A stretch of 64,000 nucleotides of DNA from Hwangdonia lutea (GTDB lineage: Bacteria; Bacteroidota; Bacteroidia; Flavobacteriales; Flavobacteriaceae). The notes under the pieces were generated by a model, which had not been told where the DNA came from, ran no database searches, and saw nothing but the letters and a program-made list of their open reading frames with translations. Each line of letters starts with the position of its first letter. Positions within the stretch are counted from its first letter, which is position 1. This document shows, piece by piece, positions 9,412 through 18,229 of this stretch. The stretch spans positions 2,638,501-2,702,500 of the forward strand of contig NZ_CP136521.1 in assembly GCF_032814565.1 (NCBI RefSeq). The letters are read 5' to 3'. The translations under genes and the position numbers were made by a program.

Positions 9412-9855
9412 ATGGAACTTATATTAAAACAAGACGTTGAGAATTTAGGATTTAAAGACGATATTGTAACAGTTAAGAGCGGTTATGGTAGAAATTTTTT
9501 AATTCCTCAAAAGCAAGCTGTTTTAGCAACGGTTTCTGCTAAAAAAGTATTGGCAGAAAATTTAAAGCAACGTGCTTTTAAAGAAAAGAAAATAGTTGAT
9601 GATGCTAATAAAACTGCAGAAGCAATAAAAGCATTGGAAATTAAAATACCTGCTAAAGTAGGCGCTGGCGATAAGTTATTTGGATCTGTAAATAACATAG
9701 ATGTTGCTGCTGCTTTAGAAAAAGAAGGACAATCAATCGATAAAAAATTCATTACAGTTACCACTGTAAAGAGATTGGGTAAATATACTGCAGTAGTACG
9801 TTTGCACAGAGAAGTATCAGTTGATTTGGAATTTGAGGTTATTGCACAAGCATAA
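9412..9855 (+). CDS. rplI: 50S ribosomal protein L9
   Basis: A 147-residue L9 protein. The N-terminal globular domain MELILKQDVENLGFKDDIV with GYGRNFLIPQKQA is followed by the long connecting helix and the C-terminal domain with KVGAGDKLFGSV. Full length. It is the last gene of the operon, followed by a clear rho-independent terminator. Confidence 0.97.
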   Translation: MELILKQDVENLGFKDDIVTVKSGYGRNFLIPQKQAVLATVSAKKVLAENLKQRAFKEKKIVDDANKTAEAIKALEIKIPAKVGAGDKLFGSVNNIDVAAALEKEGQSIDKKFITVTTVKRLGKYTAVVRLHREVSVDLEFEVIAQA

Positions 9856-9876
9856 ACTTTTAAATTAAAATATATA

Positions 9877-9904
9877 AAGCCTCAACCTAGTTGGGGCTTT
9901 TTTG
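9877..9904 (+). terminator. rho-independent terminator after rplI
   Basis: The stem AAGCCTCAAC / GTTGGGGCTT (one G-T pair, short CTA loop) is followed directly by a run of T, 22 bp after the rplI stop. Confidence 0.85.
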
Positions 9905-9965
9905 TTTAAACCTGTCCGGTTTTAAAATCCAGATAGGTTTGTGACATGTAAAATTAAATGGGTAA

Positions 9966-10433
9966 ATGAAATATAGCAGACTTACAAAAGAACAATTTGA
10001 GGAATTGCACCAAGAATTCATAAATTTTTTGGCAACACAATCAATAACGGCAGATGAATGGGCTAATTTAAAAGAAAACAAACCGGAACTTGCCGAAATG
10101 GAATTGGATGTTTTTAGCGATTTAATTTGGGAAGGCGCTTTAAGTAAAGCCCAATATTTAGAGCATATTTCGCCACAGCACATGTATTTATTTCATTTGG
10201 CAGAAGATAAAATGCATGCCATTGTTGTTAATTTAAAAAACGACGTCGATATAACCACCAAAGACGGTTATAATTGGTTACGTGAAAATTTAATGGACGA
10301 AAATGTTGAGTTTTTACAAGCCGATAAAGAGTACACCGAAGATAAAAATTTAGATAAGTTTAAAATGATAGAACAGGGCGCCGTTATTACCAAAGGCGAT
10401 TTGTACAGGTATTTTGATAAACTTATTAATTAA
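9966..10433 (+). CDS. conserved flavobacterial hypothetical protein (DUF6495-like)
   Basis: A 155-residue acidic soluble protein with no signal peptide or membrane segment. It starts MKYSRLTKEQFEELHQEFINF and ends KGDLYRYFDKLIN. I recognise it as a short protein common in Flavobacteriaceae, probably the family called DUF6495, but no function is known to me. It stands alone, after the L9 terminator and before a cluster of intergenic palindromes. Confidence 0.75.
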   Translation: MKYSRLTKEQFEELHQEFINFLATQSITADEWANLKENKPELAEMELDVFSDLIWEGALSKAQYLEHISPQHMYLFHLAEDKMHAIVVNLKNDVDITTKDGYNWLRENLMDENVEFLQADKEYTEDKNLDKFKMIEQGAVITKGDLYRYFDKLIN

Positions 10434-10440
10434 AATTGAA

Positions 10441-10695
10441 CCGTCATTGCGAGGAGTCCCGATAGCTATCGGGACGACGTTACAATCTGTATGTTGTTTA
10501 GTTCACTTTTTTAAATTCAGCTTCAATTTATGAGATTAACACGCTTTTTTTATAAAAAAGCTCATAATGACGATTGCATTAATTATTTTTGTTTGAGCAA
10601 TGTTTTAATCGTTGTTTTGTCCTTCCGTCCCAATAATTATCGGGAATGCGGAATCCACTTTTAATTATGATGTCACACTGAGCGCAGTCGAAGTG
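10441..10695. repeat. cluster of flavobacterial intergenic palindromic repeats
   Basis: Three short repeat-like pieces lie between the small hypothetical gene and hisS. The first (from 10441) has CGTCATTGCGAGGAG leading into a perfect 20-nt palindrome at 10456-10475 centred on GATAGCTATC. The second is an 18-nt palindrome with one mismatched pair at 10628-10645, sharing the outer TCCC/GGGA arms. The third is CACTGAGCGCAGTCGAAGTG at 10676-10695, with inverted CACT/AGTG ends. Similar elements are dispersed in many Bacteroidota genomes; the rest of the 283-bp gap shows nothing else. Confidence 0.65.
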
Positions 10696-10716
10696 CTTAT
10701 TAACTAAAATTATTAA

Positions 10717-12354
10717 ATGGCTCAAAAACCAAGCATCCCAAAAGGCACCAGAGATTTTAATCCGGAACAAGTTGCCAAACGAAACTATATTTTTAATACC
10801 ATCCGCGGTGCTTTTAAAACCTACGGATTTCAACCCATTGAAACCCCAAGTTTTGAAAACTCAGATACGTTGATGGGAAAATATGGTGATGAAGGTGACC
10901 GCTTGATTTTTAAGATTTTGAACTCTGGGGATTATTTTAAAGATTTGAGAAAAAATGACACTAAAGTAGCTATACTGGTTTCAAATTTTTTTGGAGTTTA
11001 TGATAAAATTTTACGTTCAATAAATGATGATTATATTTTTGAAGATTTACTTATCGAATCAATTAATGCCTATTTTAAAGATGAAACTAATGAGATAAAA
11101 GCTTTATTAAAAAAGACTTTTATGTTATTTGAAAAAGATTTCTTAGAATATGAAAATCTAAATTCTGTTGGGAAGGAAACTGTAAAGTCTGATGCATTTC
11201 AAGTTTTCTATAATGAATATTTAGAGAAGTATTTTTTAAACTCTTATGCAAATACAAATTTAATCTCCGAAAAAGCCCTCCGATACGACCTCACCGTTCC
11301 TTTCGCACGCTACGTGGTACAACACCAAAACGAGATAGAATTCCCATTTAAGCGCTACCAAATCCAACCCGTTTGGCGTGCCGATAGGCCGCAAAAAGGA
11401 CGTTTTAGGGAGTTTTACCAATGCGATGCCGATGTGGTTGGAAGTAAAAGTTTGTGGCAAGAAGTAGAGTTTATTCAATTGTACGACACGGTATTTTCAG
11501 CTTTAAAACTGGAAGGTGTGACCATAAAAATTAACAACCGAAAAATATTGTCTGGAATTGCCGAGGTTATCGGCGCAAGCGATAAGTTAATCGACTTTAC
11601 AGTGGCTTTAGATAAACTCGATAAAATAGGCGAGGAGAAGGTAAAAGAAGAAATGCTTTCAAAAGGGATTTCAGAAGAAGGGATTAATAAATTACAACCT
11701 TTGTTTAATTTGTCTGGAACTTTCGAATCTCAAATTGAAGGTTTGAAAAGTATTTTAAGCACCTCCGAAGCCGGTAAAAAAGGGATCGAAGAATTAGCGT
11801 TTATAAATAATGCCATTACAGAATTGGGTTTATCAACCGCCACATTGCAACTCAATGTAACGTTGGCACGCGGACTAAACTATTACACAGGCGCTATTTT
11901 TGAAGTTTCAGCTCCCAAATCCGTGAAAATGGGTTCTATTGGCGGTGGCGGTCGCTACGACGATTTAACCAGTATTTTTGGAAGACCAGATACAAGTGGC
12001 GTAGGTATTAGCTTTGGTTTGGATCGCATTTATTTGGTGCTTGAAGAACTTGGTTTATTCCCGGAAACGGTTACTAAAAACGTTGCCGTATTGTTCATTA
12101 ACTTTGGTGAAAAAGAAGCGCTATTCAGTTTAAAAGCCATTAAACAATTACGCATAAATGGTATTAATGCTGAATTGTATCCTGATGCTGCTAAAATGAA
12201 AAAACAAATGAATCATGCCAATAAACGAGCCATTCCGTTTGTGGTTTTAGTAGGCGAGGAGGAAATAAATTCTAATAATTATACTTTAAAAGATATGGGT
12301 TCCGGCGAACAATTTAAGTTATCACTGCAACAATTAATCGATAGTGTAAAATAA
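10717..12354 (+). CDS. hisS: histidyl-tRNA synthetase with an internal insertion
   Basis: Charges tRNA-His with histidine. Class II motifs are intact: KGTRDF at the N terminus, motif 1 around [15 protein letters not shown], motif 2 [20 protein letters not shown], the histidine-specific [14 protein letters not shown], motif 3 GGGRYDDLT...[10 protein letters not shown], and the C-terminal anticodon domain. At 545 residues it is about 85-90 longer than usual Bacteroidota HisRS. The excess lies between ILNSGDYF (residue 74) and [18 protein letters not shown] (residue 183), where normally only about 20 residues occur. The added segment (10936-11262) is rich in Phe, Tyr, Asn, Asp and Lys and more AT-rich than its flanks. 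The frame is continuous, so the enzyme is probably functional. Confidence 0.95.
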   Translation: MAQKPSIPKGTRDFNPEQVAKRNYIFNTIRGAFKTYGFQPIETPSFENSDTLMGKYGDEGDRLIFKILNSGDYFKDLRKNDTKVAILVSNFFGVYDKILRSINDDYIFEDLLIESINAYFKDETNEIKALLKKTFMLFEKDFLEYENLNSVGKETVKSDAFQVFYNEYLEKYFLNSYANTNLISEKALRYDLTVPFARYVVQHQNEIEFPFKRYQIQPVWRADRPQKGRFREFYQCDADVVGSKSLWQEVEFIQLYDTVFSALKLEGVTIKINNRKILSGIAEVIGASDKLIDFTVALDKLDKIGEEKVKEEMLSKGISEEGINKLQPLFNLSGTFESQIEGLKSILSTSEAGKKGIEELAFINNAITELGLSTATLQLNVTLARGLNYYTGAIFEVSAPKSVKMGSIGGGGRYDDLTSIFGRPDTSGVGISFGLDRIYLVLEELGLFPETVTKNVAVLFINFGEKEALFSLKAIKQLRINGINAELYPDAAKMKKQMNHANKRAIPFVVLVGEEEINSNNYTLKDMGSGEQFKLSLQQLIDSVK

Positions 12355-12424
12355 AAAGGGCTCTCTAAAAGATTATACTAATAGTTACCCCGTGTGCATT
12401 TTGAATAAAAATAATTTCAATATA

Positions 12425-12543
12425 TCAGTTCGAGTTATTTTGAGAAACGAAAAATTGTATCGATAACCCATTTATGGTTCAAAAATTATTTTTCTCGATA
12501 CAAATTCTACTCATTTCAATCGTAAAGCTCACTCGAATTGACA
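12425..12543. repeat. about 120-bp degenerate inverted-repeat element
   Basis: TCAGTTCGAGT at 12425-12435 faces ACTCGAATTGACA at 12531-12543, and inside, TTGTATCGA (12455-12463) faces TCGATACAA (12495-12503). I recall elements with these ends and a TATCGAGAA-type core as common between flavobacterial genes. This copy looks decayed. Confidence 0.55.
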
Positions 12544-12669
12544 GAATTCTGCCAAAATGCTCAACAGTTTAATAGTCATATTTCGATAGGATCGACCTGA
12601 CAAAAAACAAAATGACTTTTCAGATAGGTTCTTAAAAAAATGCGTAAAACCTTAATTTTTAAAACCAAG

Positions 12670-12695
12670 AAGTCCTGAAGGTCAGTTCAGGACTT
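12670..12695 (-). terminator. terminator of the 1725-residue surface protein gene
   Basis: The stem AAGTCCTGAA / TTCAGGACTT (6-nt loop) is about 50 bp beyond the stop codon on the minus strand and is followed there by GGTTTT. The same stem sequence recurs after the next two surface-protein genes. Confidence 0.7.
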
Positions 12696-12745
12696 GAGGT
12701 AAGAAAGTTAAAAAGTAGATTTGGGAATACAACTAATTCAACTCA

Positions 12746-15700
12746 CTATTTTATCAATACTTTTTTGGAAAGTTCGCCATGTTCGGTTTTAATTTTTAAA
12801 ATATAGGTGCCTGTTTTTATTTGCGACGCTTTATATTTTAAATAATTATCGTTTGAGCTTATTTCAAATTTGAATAGCGATTGTCCAAGAATATTAATCA
12901 TTTCAACCGATTCGATAAGTTGCGCATTGGGGTTGTGAACAATAATCTGATCTTCTTCATTTGAAAAATAAACCTCAATAGATTTTTTATGGGCTTCGTC
13001 TGTGCTAAGTGATTGCGACGATTTTGAGAACCTTATGTCAAAACGGTTTAAATATTGGCCCACCGCTAAATGTACTTCATAAGGTTTTTCATTTAAATCG
13101 TGGTACACATCTAAAGCTTTATCGTGCAAATAAATGGCTTTACTATTATCTATATTTTCAAGTTCATCAATTTCAATAGAAGCCAAACCTTCTTGGGCAA
13201 TTTTGATGCCTAAGGGAAGAATTTGATTGTCGTCAAAATTATCCACCGCTTGAATAACGAAGTTCTTATTTGAAAATACCCAAAATAAATCTTCAACATT
13301 ATCTTCAATTAATGGGGCGTCGTAACCTTTATCAATACCGTTTGTGGCATTTTCATCAACGCCAACCAACAGTTGACGGTGGTACCCTTTGGGCGAGTTT
13401 AGCATCAATCTGATTTTCTGTCTTTCGTCCAAATCCGTTTCAGCGCTAATCGATTTGCCTTTTGATTTTGTACCTTTTACAAACAATGAAGGATTGGACG
13501 CTTCGGTTTTAAAAATGCGTTGGCTATTTTTAAAAGTAACGGTTCCGCCCGCATCGGCAGTTACAAAAAATCCTTGGCTAACGGGGATGAACTGCTTCGG
13601 CACTTTTGTTCCAGCTTTTCCCGAGGCATTAATTCTGGCGTCGGTCGATACGGCTTTAATACCACCCATAAGCGTATAGGTTGCATAGCCACCTTGGTAC
13701 TCGTGCAGTACGTGGGTGTTACCGGCAAAATGATCCCAGAAATAAAGCGTTCCATCAATAATATTATTAGATGCTCTACCGGCTCCATCGCTAATATTGT
13801 CTAATATAAATTCGTTTGCATCTATGGCCGAGGCATAGGGGTTGCCCACCAAATAATCGTTTCCGGCGGATAAGGTTAGGGTAATATCACCATTATTGGG
13901 TTTGCCGTTAAAAACATAATTCTGCTTTTCGGTAAAAGACGATGCGCTATTTTCGACGCCTTTCATGGTATAGCCTTCTCCGGCCAATATGGTTCCGGTA
14001 TTTTTTACGTGTTGCCATGAGGCATAATTATCGGTTAATTTATTGGCATATTTCCATATCCATGTGGATGCAATACCAATTGGTGTTATACCTGCAGAAC
14101 CTGGGGTGCCATTATGCCCGGAAACAAACGTTATGGGCAGCGGTGCCGTTGGAACAGTTCCGTCGTTTAGCACATCGGCAAGCGTGTAGCTGTTATTGTT
14201 ACTTGTTGTGTTTCTTATACCAACAGGAGACGACCAGTAATTGTAAGTGTAAAAATCCTTGGTGCCTTGTTGGTCGCGTTCTACGGCTCCTGAACTTGCA
14301 ACCTCCAATACGCTACCTTCACTTTGGATGAGTTGCGATTCGCCCTGCAAATCCAGTTTGCCATCTAGTTTTAAATACTTCGATACAAATAATCCATTAC
14401 CTGTACCTACACCGGTAGATAAAACGGTAGTACCATTTACTTTAATTTCGTTTGACGCAACAATTAAGCCTACCACTGTTGTGTTTCTGTTTATTTCTAA
14501 ATTATGATTTGTAACAATTATATTCCAGTCTATTTGTGTGCCATAAAGCCTTGAGTTAGGAATGTATTGTACCGAATTGTTGAGCCATGTGCTGGTGGTT
14601 TCCCAATCTCCGTGGGCTGCTGATTTATAAGGTAGCGGTGCTGTTTGAAGTTGGATGGACGATGTATTGTTTTTTGAAATCCCATGGATCTTCTGGCTTG
14701 AATGGTCGGCGGGCGTACTGTTGGTCATTGGATAATAGCCTTTTAAGCTACTCCACAACAGATTGTTACTAATATTCGAAGGCGTTACTTGGCCTTTAAC
14801 CGCTGTTCCATTTTGAGTAATTTCCTGATTCATCATTTCTCGTAATTGCCGCTCATTTAAGGCAACATTCCATACACGAACTTCATCGATATAACCATTG
14901 AAATAATGCTTTGGTGTGGATGGTGTGCTACTATCATAAGTCGCACCCAACATAAATTTTCTGTTATTGTTTGATGGTCGAGATGAATTGCTGCTGGCAA
15001 CTAAAACACCGTCTAAATACAACGAGGCGGTAGTACCATTATAGGAAGATGCTACATGGTGCCAAATATTATTTGTTATTTGATGGGGTGATGTGATATT
15101 TAAAATTTCAGTTCCCGAATTGTTATACCATGTTAAATTGGGAAACCCATTTTTAATTGATAAATGATAACCTCTTGGGGCGCCTGCTTTTGCATCTCCT
15201 TTCGAAATTACAGTGGCTGTTGAAGCATTCGATTTCTGAAATATCCAGGCTTCCAATGAAAACGATCCATTAAAATTATGATTATTTCCAAAGTCCACAT
15301 AACTGCTAACTCCATCAAAATCAACAAATGTATTTTCTATGCAAAGTGTAAATGTTCCTTCATGGCCAGAGTAAACATCAACAGAAATATAATAAGTATC
15401 CCCTGAAGTTAAACTATTTGCAGATAAAATAACATCATCGTTGGTAGAAGTGTATCGACTGCTTTTTACCTCGGTTAAGCCGTCTGCCTCCCATAAGGCA
15501 ATTTGAGTGGCTCTTTGCGTTCCCTTAGATCCGCCAATGTCAACAGTTATATTTACTTGTCCCGTTGCGGGGGCCGTAAATTTAAACCATCTGTTCTTTT
15601 TAGGTCCGTTATTGTTCCAGTTCGATCCTTTATTACGGTCGGGAGAAGCGCCAATTGTAGTGTAAAGAGCATCTGCCGAGCAAGAGTTTATCAAACTAGT

Positions 15701-17923
15701 TACATCAATAGCGGCTTCATAAAAATCATAATCTACCTTATCATCAACACATAAACTGAAGCTGCCTCGGTAACTGGCTCCAACATGATTATCGACAGAG
15801 ATGTAATACCAGTTTCCAATGGTTAAATTGGCAGATTGCACGTTAATGGAGCTTCGGGAGCTGTAATAGGTAGCACTGGTAATTTCCGTCCCTGAGTTGT
15901 CCCAAAGCGCTAAAAACGGATAGCGCATGGTGCCTAAGCTTCCGCCCATGCTAATCTGGGCATTGACTTGGGTTGTGGTGGCCTGAAATTTATACCACAC
16001 ATTATAATTTGGTCCGTTTTTCCAAGCGGCTCCTTTCAAGCCATCTGGAGAAGCGTTAATGGTAGTGTACTCAGCATCTGCCGAACACCAATTGGATGTA
16101 TGTGGAACAACCACGGCTTCTTCCTTATAATCGTTGTTAACCACATCATCAATGCATAAACTGAAACTGCCGCGGTAACTGGCGCCCTTATGATTGTCGA
16201 CAGAGATATAGTACCAATCCCCAATGGTTAAATTGTCAGATTGCACGTTAATGGAGCTTCTGGAGCTATAATTAGTTGCACTGGTAATTTCGGTTCCTGA
16301 GCTGTCCCAGAGCGCTAAAAACGGATAGCGCATGGTGCCTAAGCTTCCACCCATGCTAATTTGGGCATTCACTTCGGTTGTGGTGGCCTGAAATTTGAAC
16401 CACACATTATAATTCGGTCCGTTGTTCCAAGCGGCTCCTTTCAAGCCATCTGGAGAAGCGTTAATGGTAGTGTACTCAGCATCGGCAGAACACCAATTGG
16501 ATGTATGTGGAACAATCACGGCTTCTTCTTTATAATCGTTGTTAACCACATCATCAATACATAAACTGAAACTGCCGCGGTAACTGGCGCTATTATGATT
16601 GTCAACAGAAATATAGTACCAATCCCCAATGGTTAAATTGTCAGATTGTACGTTAATGGAGCTTCTGGAGCCGTAATTGGTCGCACTGGTAATTTCGGTT
16701 CCTGAGCCGTCCCAGAGCGCTAAAAACGGATAGCGCATGGTACCTAAGCTTCCACCCATGCTAATTTGGGCATTCACTTCGGTTGTGGTGGCCTGAAATT
16801 TGAACCACACATTATAATTCGGTCCGTTGTTCCATGCGGCTCCTTTCACGCCATCTGGTGAAGCGTTAATGGTGGTGTACTCCGCATCAGCAGAACACCA
16901 ATTGGAGGTATGTGGAACAACCACGGCTTCTTCCATATAATCGTAATTAACTTCGTCATCAATACATAAACTAAAACTGCCGCGGTAACTGGCGCTATTA
17001 TGATTGTCGACGGAAATATAGTACCAGTTTCCGATGGTTAAATTGTCAGATTGTACGTTTAGTGAGCTTCTGGAACTGTAATGGGTCGCACTGGTAATTT
17101 CGGTTCCTGAGTTGTCCCAAAGCGCTAAAAACGGATAGCGCATGGTACCTAATCCTCCGCCCATGCTAAGTTGGGCATTGACTTCGGTTGTGGTGGCCTG
17201 AAATTTGAACCACACATTATAGTTTGGTCCGTTGTTCCAAGCCGTTCCTTTCACTCCATCTGGTGAACCGTTAATGGTAGTGTACTCCGCATCAGCAGAA
17301 CACCAATTGGATGTATGCGGAACAACTACGGCTTTTTCCATATAATCGTAATTTACTTCGTCATCAATGCATAAACTGAAACTACCACGGTAACTGGCGC
17401 TATTATGATTGTCGACAGAGATATAGTACCAGTTTCCGATGGTTAAATTGTCAGATTGCACGTTTAGTGAGCTTCTGGAACTGTAATGGGTCGCACTGGT
17501 AATTTCGGTTCCTGAGTTGTCCCAAAGGGCTAAAAACGGAAAGCGCATGTTGCCTAAGCTTCCGCCCATGCTAATCTGGGCATTGACTTGGGTTGTGGTG
17601 GCCTGAAATTTGAACCACACATTGTAATTTGGTCCGTTGTTCCAAGCCGTTCCTTTCACGCCGTCTGGGGTGGCATTAATAGTGGTGTATTGCGCGTCTG
17701 CCGAACACCAGTTGGATGTGTGGGTGACTAAAGTAGCGTTCACGAAATTATCATTCGCTGGCGCTTGTGAATGCATACCTATCGAGTTGAAGCCTATAAT
17801 TGCAAATAATAGGATAAAAGCCCACTTTGGATGCTGTTTGTTTAGAAATTTAAGTATTTCGCAAATAAATGCACTAAGCAATGTAATGTGGTTCATGGTT
17901 GGGTCGTGATTTGAGAGAAACAA
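12746..17923 (-). CDS. giant T9SS-sorted surface protein with six PPC-type repeats and a LamG domain
   Basis: A 1725-residue predicted secreted adhesin or glycan-binding protein. Order: N-terminal hydrophobic signal (WAFILLFAIIGFNSIG, residues 34-49), five nearly identical 135-residue repeats (about 54-740) and a sixth diverged one (about 740-865), each resembling a pre-peptidase C-terminal (PPC) jelly roll with NVWFKFQATTT and WYYISVDNH; a LamG/concanavalin-like domain (about 868-1030) with FVDFDGVSSYVDFG and GYIDEVRVWN; a long C-terminal part (about 1184-1725) shared with the next two genes; and a type A T9SS tail ending SKKVLIK. The start may be the second Met (17896): this puts the conserved upstream motif at the same 60-65 nt distance as in its sister genes and shortens the N-region before the signal. 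The ligand is unknown. Confidence 0.88.
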   Translation of the reverse strand: MFLSNHDPTMNHITLLSAFICEILKFLNKQHPKWAFILLFAIIGFNSIGMHSQAPANDNFVNATLVTHTSNWCSADAQYTTINATPDGVKGTAWNNGPNYNVWFKFQATTTQVNAQISMGGSLGNMRFPFLALWDNSGTEITSATHYSSRSSLNVQSDNLTIGNWYYISVDNHNSASYRGSFSLCIDDEVNYDYMEKAVVVPHTSNWCSADAEYTTINGSPDGVKGTAWNNGPNYNVWFKFQATTTEVNAQLSMGGGLGTMRYPFLALWDNSGTEITSATHYSSRSSLNVQSDNLTIGNWYYISVDNHNSASYRGSFSLCIDDEVNYDYMEEAVVVPHTSNWCSADAEYTTINASPDGVKGAAWNNGPNYNVWFKFQATTTEVNAQISMGGSLGTMRYPFLALWDGSGTEITSATNYGSRSSINVQSDNLTIGDWYYISVDNHNSASYRGSFSLCIDDVVNNDYKEEAVIVPHTSNWCSADAEYTTINASPDGLKGAAWNNGPNYNVWFKFQATTTEVNAQISMGGSLGTMRYPFLALWDSSGTEITSATNYSSRSSINVQSDNLTIGDWYYISVDNHKGASYRGSFSLCIDDVVNNDYKEEAVVVPHTSNWCSADAEYTTINASPDGLKGAAWKNGPNYNVWYKFQATTTQVNAQISMGGSLGTMRYPFLALWDNSGTEITSATYYSSRSSINVQSANLTIGNWYYISVDNHVGASYRGSFSLCVDDKVDYDFYEAAIDVTSLINSCSADALYTTIGASPDRNKGSNWNNNGPKKNRWFKFTAPATGQVNITVDIGGSKGTQRATQIALWEADGLTEVKSSRYTSTNDDVILSANSLTSGDTYYISVDVYSGHEGTFTLCIENTFVDFDGVSSYVDFGNNHNFNGSFSLEAWIFQKSNASTATVISKGDAKAGAPRGYHLSIKNGFPNLTWYNNSGTEILNITSPHQITNNIWHHVASSYNGTTASLYLDGVLVASSNSSRPSNNNRKFMLGATYDSSTPSTPKHYFNGYIDEVRVWNVALNERQLREMMNQEITQNGTAVKGQVTPSNISNNLLWSSLKGYYPMTNSTPADHSSQKIHGISKNNTSSIQLQTAPLPYKSAAHGDWETTSTWLNNSVQYIPNSRLYGTQIDWNIIVTNHNLEINRNTTVVGLIVASNEIKVNGTTVLSTGVGTGNGLFVSKYLKLDGKLDLQGESQLIQSEGSVLEVASSGAVERDQQGTKDFYTYNYWSSPVGIRNTTSNNNSYTLADVLNDGTVPTAPLPITFVSGHNGTPGSAGITPIGIASTWIWKYANKLTDNYASWQHVKNTGTILAGEGYTMKGVENSASSFTEKQNYVFNGKPNNGDITLTLSAGNDYLVGNPYASAIDANEFILDNISDGAGRASNNIIDGTLYFWDHFAGNTHVLHEYQGGYATYTLMGGIKAVSTDARINASGKAGTKVPKQFIPVSQGFFVTADAGGTVTFKNSQRIFKTEASNPSLFVKGTKSKGKSISAETDLDERQKIRLMLNSPKGYHRQLLVGVDENATNGIDKGYDAPLIEDNVEDLFWVFSNKNFVIQAVDNFDDNQILPLGIKIAQEGLASIEIDELENIDNSKAIYLHDKALDVYHDLNEKPYEVHLAVGQYLNRFDIRFSKSSQSLSTDEAHKKSIEVYFSNEEDQIIVHNPNAQLIESVEMINILGQSLFKFEISSNDNYLKYKASQIKTGTYILKIKTEHGELSKKVLIK
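15696..17720 (-). repeat. five tandem 405-bp repeats coding for PPC-type domains
   Basis: The anchor GGTCCGTT recurs at 16011, 16416, 16821, 17226 and 17631, exactly 405 bp (135 codons) apart. The copies are nearly identical at DNA level. A sixth, clearly diverged copy lies downstream in coding direction (anchor near 15603). Confidence 0.9.
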
Positions 17924-17951
17924 TTAATCCAAAGCAATGATATGAATAAAA

Positions 17952-17984
17952 TCTATGAAATGCAAAAAAAATCGGTAAAACGTA
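17952..17984 (-). promoter_or_regulatory. conserved upstream motif with 20-bp-phased repeat (copy 1)
   Basis: Plus-strand TCTATGAAATGCAAA (17952-17966), then ATCGG, then TAAAACGTA. The element TGAAATGCA at 17956 is repeated in weakened form at 17976, 20 bp on. Read on the coding strand it includes TTTTTTTG followed by CATTTCA, a near -7 box. It is 60 bp upstream of the ATG at 17896. Closely similar copies precede two sister genes. Confidence 0.6.
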
Positions 17985-18140
17985 AAAAAATGTAATAATT
18001 TATGGCTGATTACCTGATTTGTGGTTATAATAAAAAGTAAATGTTGTAAGCAATGTGAGTTGTTTGGTTTATTGAACGAACTAGCCAAAAGGGGTTTATA
18101 CCGAACTATTAGAGTACTGTTTGAAGGATTAGTTATTAAG

Positions 18141-18169
18141 AAAAAATCCTGAAGGTTAGTTCAGGACTT
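18141..18169 (-). terminator. terminator of the 1400-residue surface protein gene
   Basis: TCCTGAA (18147-18153) pairs with TTCAGGA (18160-18166); on the minus strand the hairpin is followed by TTTTTT. Same stem core as the terminators of the two sister genes. Confidence 0.75.
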
Positions 18170-18229
18170 ATGGTATAGTAACGTTAAAAAATTAAAAGCA
18201 GATTGAGGAATAGCAATTCAATCAACCCG

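Larger units (their letters stand above)
12355..12745. other. intergenic region with degenerate inverted-repeat element and terminator
   Basis: A 391-bp gap between convergent hisS and the first giant surface protein. It contains an inverted-repeat element at 12425-12543 and the minus-strand terminator at 12670-12695. No credible open reading frame or RNA gene is seen in the remainder. Confidence 0.6.
17924..18229. other. intergenic region between surface-protein genes
   Basis: A 306-bp gap. It holds the conserved upstream motif of the 1725-residue gene (17952-17984) and the terminator of the 1400-residue gene (18141-18169). Nothing else is evident. Confidence 0.6.

Noticed and set aside
10936-11262. 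Intein or mobile intron in hisS
   Set aside because: The segment is too short, has no intein N/C splice motifs or Cys/Ser...HN junction, and the reading frame stays open throughout.
13389-13804. Open frames on the opposite strand of the giant surface-protein genes
   Set aside because: They mirror the composition and repeats of the real genes and show no family motifs or start signals.
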